Shown here one piece after another: positions 6,572-7,669 of a DNA stretch of 7,669 nt (positions within the stretch are counted from its first letter, which is position 1; every line of letters starts with the position of its first letter). The position numbers and the translations under genes are program-made. This DNA is from Streptococcaceae bacterium. Its GTDB lineage: Bacteria > Bacillota > Bacilli > Lactobacillales > Streptococcaceae. The notes beneath the pieces are model-generated. The model ran no database searches, was not told the origin of the DNA, and saw only the letters and a list, made by a program, of their open reading frames with translations. The DNA lies in assembly GCA_031270215.1 (NCBI GenBank), contig JAISYB010000070.1, positions 1 through 7,669 of the forward strand, written 5' to 3'.

Positions 6572-7417
6572 TTAAGGAGTACGGAAAACCCTAATCTTTT
6601 CACGGACGAGCTCACCAATTGCTTTTCGACTGTTTTCGAGTAGGATTCTAGGTTCATAAACCGTTGGATTATTAGTTAGCTCAGGCAGTAATGCGTCACG
6701 CCATGCGACATTAAGTTCCGTATTTACGTTTACCTTTGCATGTCCCAATTGAATTGATTTTTTGATTTGATTATCTGGAATACCGCTAGCGCCATGTAAG
6801 ACAAGTGGAACCTCTAACGCACTTGAAATTTTCGCCATTTCAGTGAACTCAAGCTGAGGCTCTCCAACATATTTACCATGAACAGAACCCAATGCGGCTG
6901 CTAACGCATCAACCTTTGCCATTTCTACTAACTCAATACACTCATTTAAGTTTGCATGTTTTATTCCACCAATGATACCGTCCTCGTTTCCACCGACGCT
7001 TCCAATTTCCGCCTCTATTGAAGCTCCTTTTGAATGAGCATATTTGGAAACAATTTTTGTTAATTCGATATTTTCTTCTAGTGATTTATGGCTGCCATCA
7101 AACATTACTGACGAATATCCTGCATCTATTGCTTCAATACAGCGCTCCACTGTTTGACCGTGATCTAAATGCAAAACGACTGGTACAGTGATGTTATGAT
7201 ATTTGATTAGTTCTGTTAACATTAGTCTAATCAACTTAAATCCACCTAAATAGTCCGCCATACGATCTGAAGAAGCAATGATGACAGGTGAATTTTCTTC
7301 TTGAGCTACCTGCAATATACTTTCCATCCATAGCTGCCCATTAACATTAAAGTGTCCAATTGCAATTTTCTTTTTTTGTGCTTCAGGTAAAACATCTTTT
7401 AAAGTAACTAAGCTCAT
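6572..7417 (-). CDS. Class II ketose-bisphosphate aldolase (fructose- or tagatose-bisphosphate)
   Basis: This is a zinc-dependent class II aldolase that reversibly joins dihydroxyacetone phosphate and glyceraldehyde-3-phosphate. The 281-residue protein fits the FbaA/GatY group. It carries signature 1 (VLHLDHG at 81-87, with catalytic Asp85 and zinc ligand His86), the DGSH loop at 107-110, signature 2 from Ile134 to Glu145 (EAEIG..GG.E), zinc-ligand candidates His180 in SVHGKY and His208 in LHGASG, and the phosphate-binding NVNTE at 230-234. The spacing of these residues is very close to that recalled for GatY/KbaY tagatose-bisphosphate aldolases, so substrate stereochemistry is open. The neighbouring fbp gene favours fructose-1,6-bisphosphate. 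The ATG at 7417-7415 is preceded by AGGAG (7423-7427), five bases away. It may be a second, pathway-specific aldolase, because housekeeping Fba of lactic acid bacteria is usually slightly longer. I leave the gene symbol blank for that reason. Confidence 0.92.
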   Translation of the reverse strand: MSLVTLKDVLPEAQKKKIAIGHFNVNGQLWMESILQVAQEENSPVIIASSDRMADYLGGFKLIRLMLTELIKYHNITVPVVLHLDHGQTVERCIEAIDAGYSSVMFDGSHKSLEENIELTKIVSKYAHSKGASIEAEIGSVGGNEDGIIGGIKHANLNECIELVEMAKVDALAAALGSVHGKYVGEPQLEFTEMAKISSALEVPLVLHGASGIPDNQIKKSIQLGHAKVNVNTELNVAWRDALLPELTNNPTVYEPRILLENSRKAIGELVREKIRVFRTP

Positions 7418-7450
7418 ATTCTCTCCTACTTTCTCAATTTAACAAACCCA

Positions 7451-7485
7451 ATATAACCATTTTGTTATCACGATATAACCATAAC
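7451..7485 (-). promoter_or_regulatory. Candidate operator array upstream of the aldolase gene
   Basis: The ten-base sequence ATATAACCAT occurs twice, at 7451-7460 and 7473-7482, exactly 22 bases apart. Within and between the copies the half sites ATAAC (7453-7457), GTTAT (7464-7468) and ATAAC (7475-7479) alternate in orientation every 11 bases, so all face one side of the helix. This looks like the binding site of a dimeric or tetrameric regulator overlapping the promoter and early leader. The regulator is not in the window and I do not match the motif to a known family. Confidence 0.5.
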
Positions 7486-7506
7486 AGATGTGAAAAAAAC
7501 ATGCAA
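7478..7506 (-). promoter_or_regulatory. Candidate promoter of the aldolase-fbp unit
   Basis: On the minus strand TTGCAT (7501-7506) and TATGGT (7478-7483) are separated by 17 bases. A TG one base before the -10 makes it an extended -10. Each hexamer is only a partial match to consensus, as expected of a regulated promoter. The -10 overlaps the first ATGGTTATAT copy of the putative operator, and transcription would begin between the two copies. Confidence 0.35.
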
Positions 7507-7669
7507 TAGCTAAATCAAAAATAAGTAAAAACATCAATAGATTGTTAAGAAAGTCATCATTTCCGATTGATAATTTGAATATTGCTCTGATAACAAAAAA
7601 GTTAGTTTGCTAATCGAACAGTTCCGGTAAGTCAATAAACATAGGGTTTTACAAACTTATCTAGGTTTA

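Noticed and set aside
7632..7669. Possible C-terminal tail of a minus-strand gene (NLDKFVKPYVY then TGA)
   Set aside because: Only 11 codons are in the window, which is too few to separate a gene end from chance.

Overview
The window reads as a low-GC Gram-positive chromosome, most likely Lactobacillales. From memory of the families, and without any alignment, the ClpX, YsxC and LepA proteins look closest to those of Streptococcaceae (Streptococcus/Lactococcus and relatives). Strong AGGAGG-type ribosome binding sites, TG-extended -10 boxes, intrinsic terminators with T tracts and a class III fructose-1,6-bisphosphatase fit that placement. The genus cannot be fixed from the sequence alone.

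Left half (plus strand). A roughly 250-base leader carries a probable promoter and leads into clpX (protein unfoldase of ClpXP). ysxC/engB (a ribosome-assembly GTPase) follows after 16 bases, so the two look co-transcribed. A strong terminator at 2125-2181 closes this unit. A new extended -10 promoter at 2203-2211 then starts lepA (EF4, a translation GTPase), which ends at a near-perfect hairpin terminator at 4126-4169. The common theme is protein synthesis and quality control: ribosome maturation, ribosome function and regulated proteolysis.

Middle. Bases 4171-4504, between the convergent lepA and fbp genes, hold no intact gene. They do contain a 13-base direct repeat and a cluster of inverted repeats, including a long imperfect hairpin. 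I cannot assign this block to a known element.

Right half (minus strand). A class II ketose-bisphosphate aldolase gene lies 111 bases upstream of fbp, the class III fructose-1,6-bisphosphatase gene. The two products could catalyse consecutive gluconeogenic steps, from triose phosphates to fructose-1,6-bisphosphate to fructose-6-phosphate. Upstream of the aldolase, a candidate promoter overlaps a helically phased array of ATAAC/GTTAT half sites that looks like an operator. Sampled lines of fbp are clearly more AT-rich than sampled lines of lepA.

Overall this is mostly ordinary housekeeping sequence. The parts that deserve a second look are the structured non-coding block, the aldolase operator array and the aldolase/phosphatase pairing. 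I did not find a convincing new multi-gene system.
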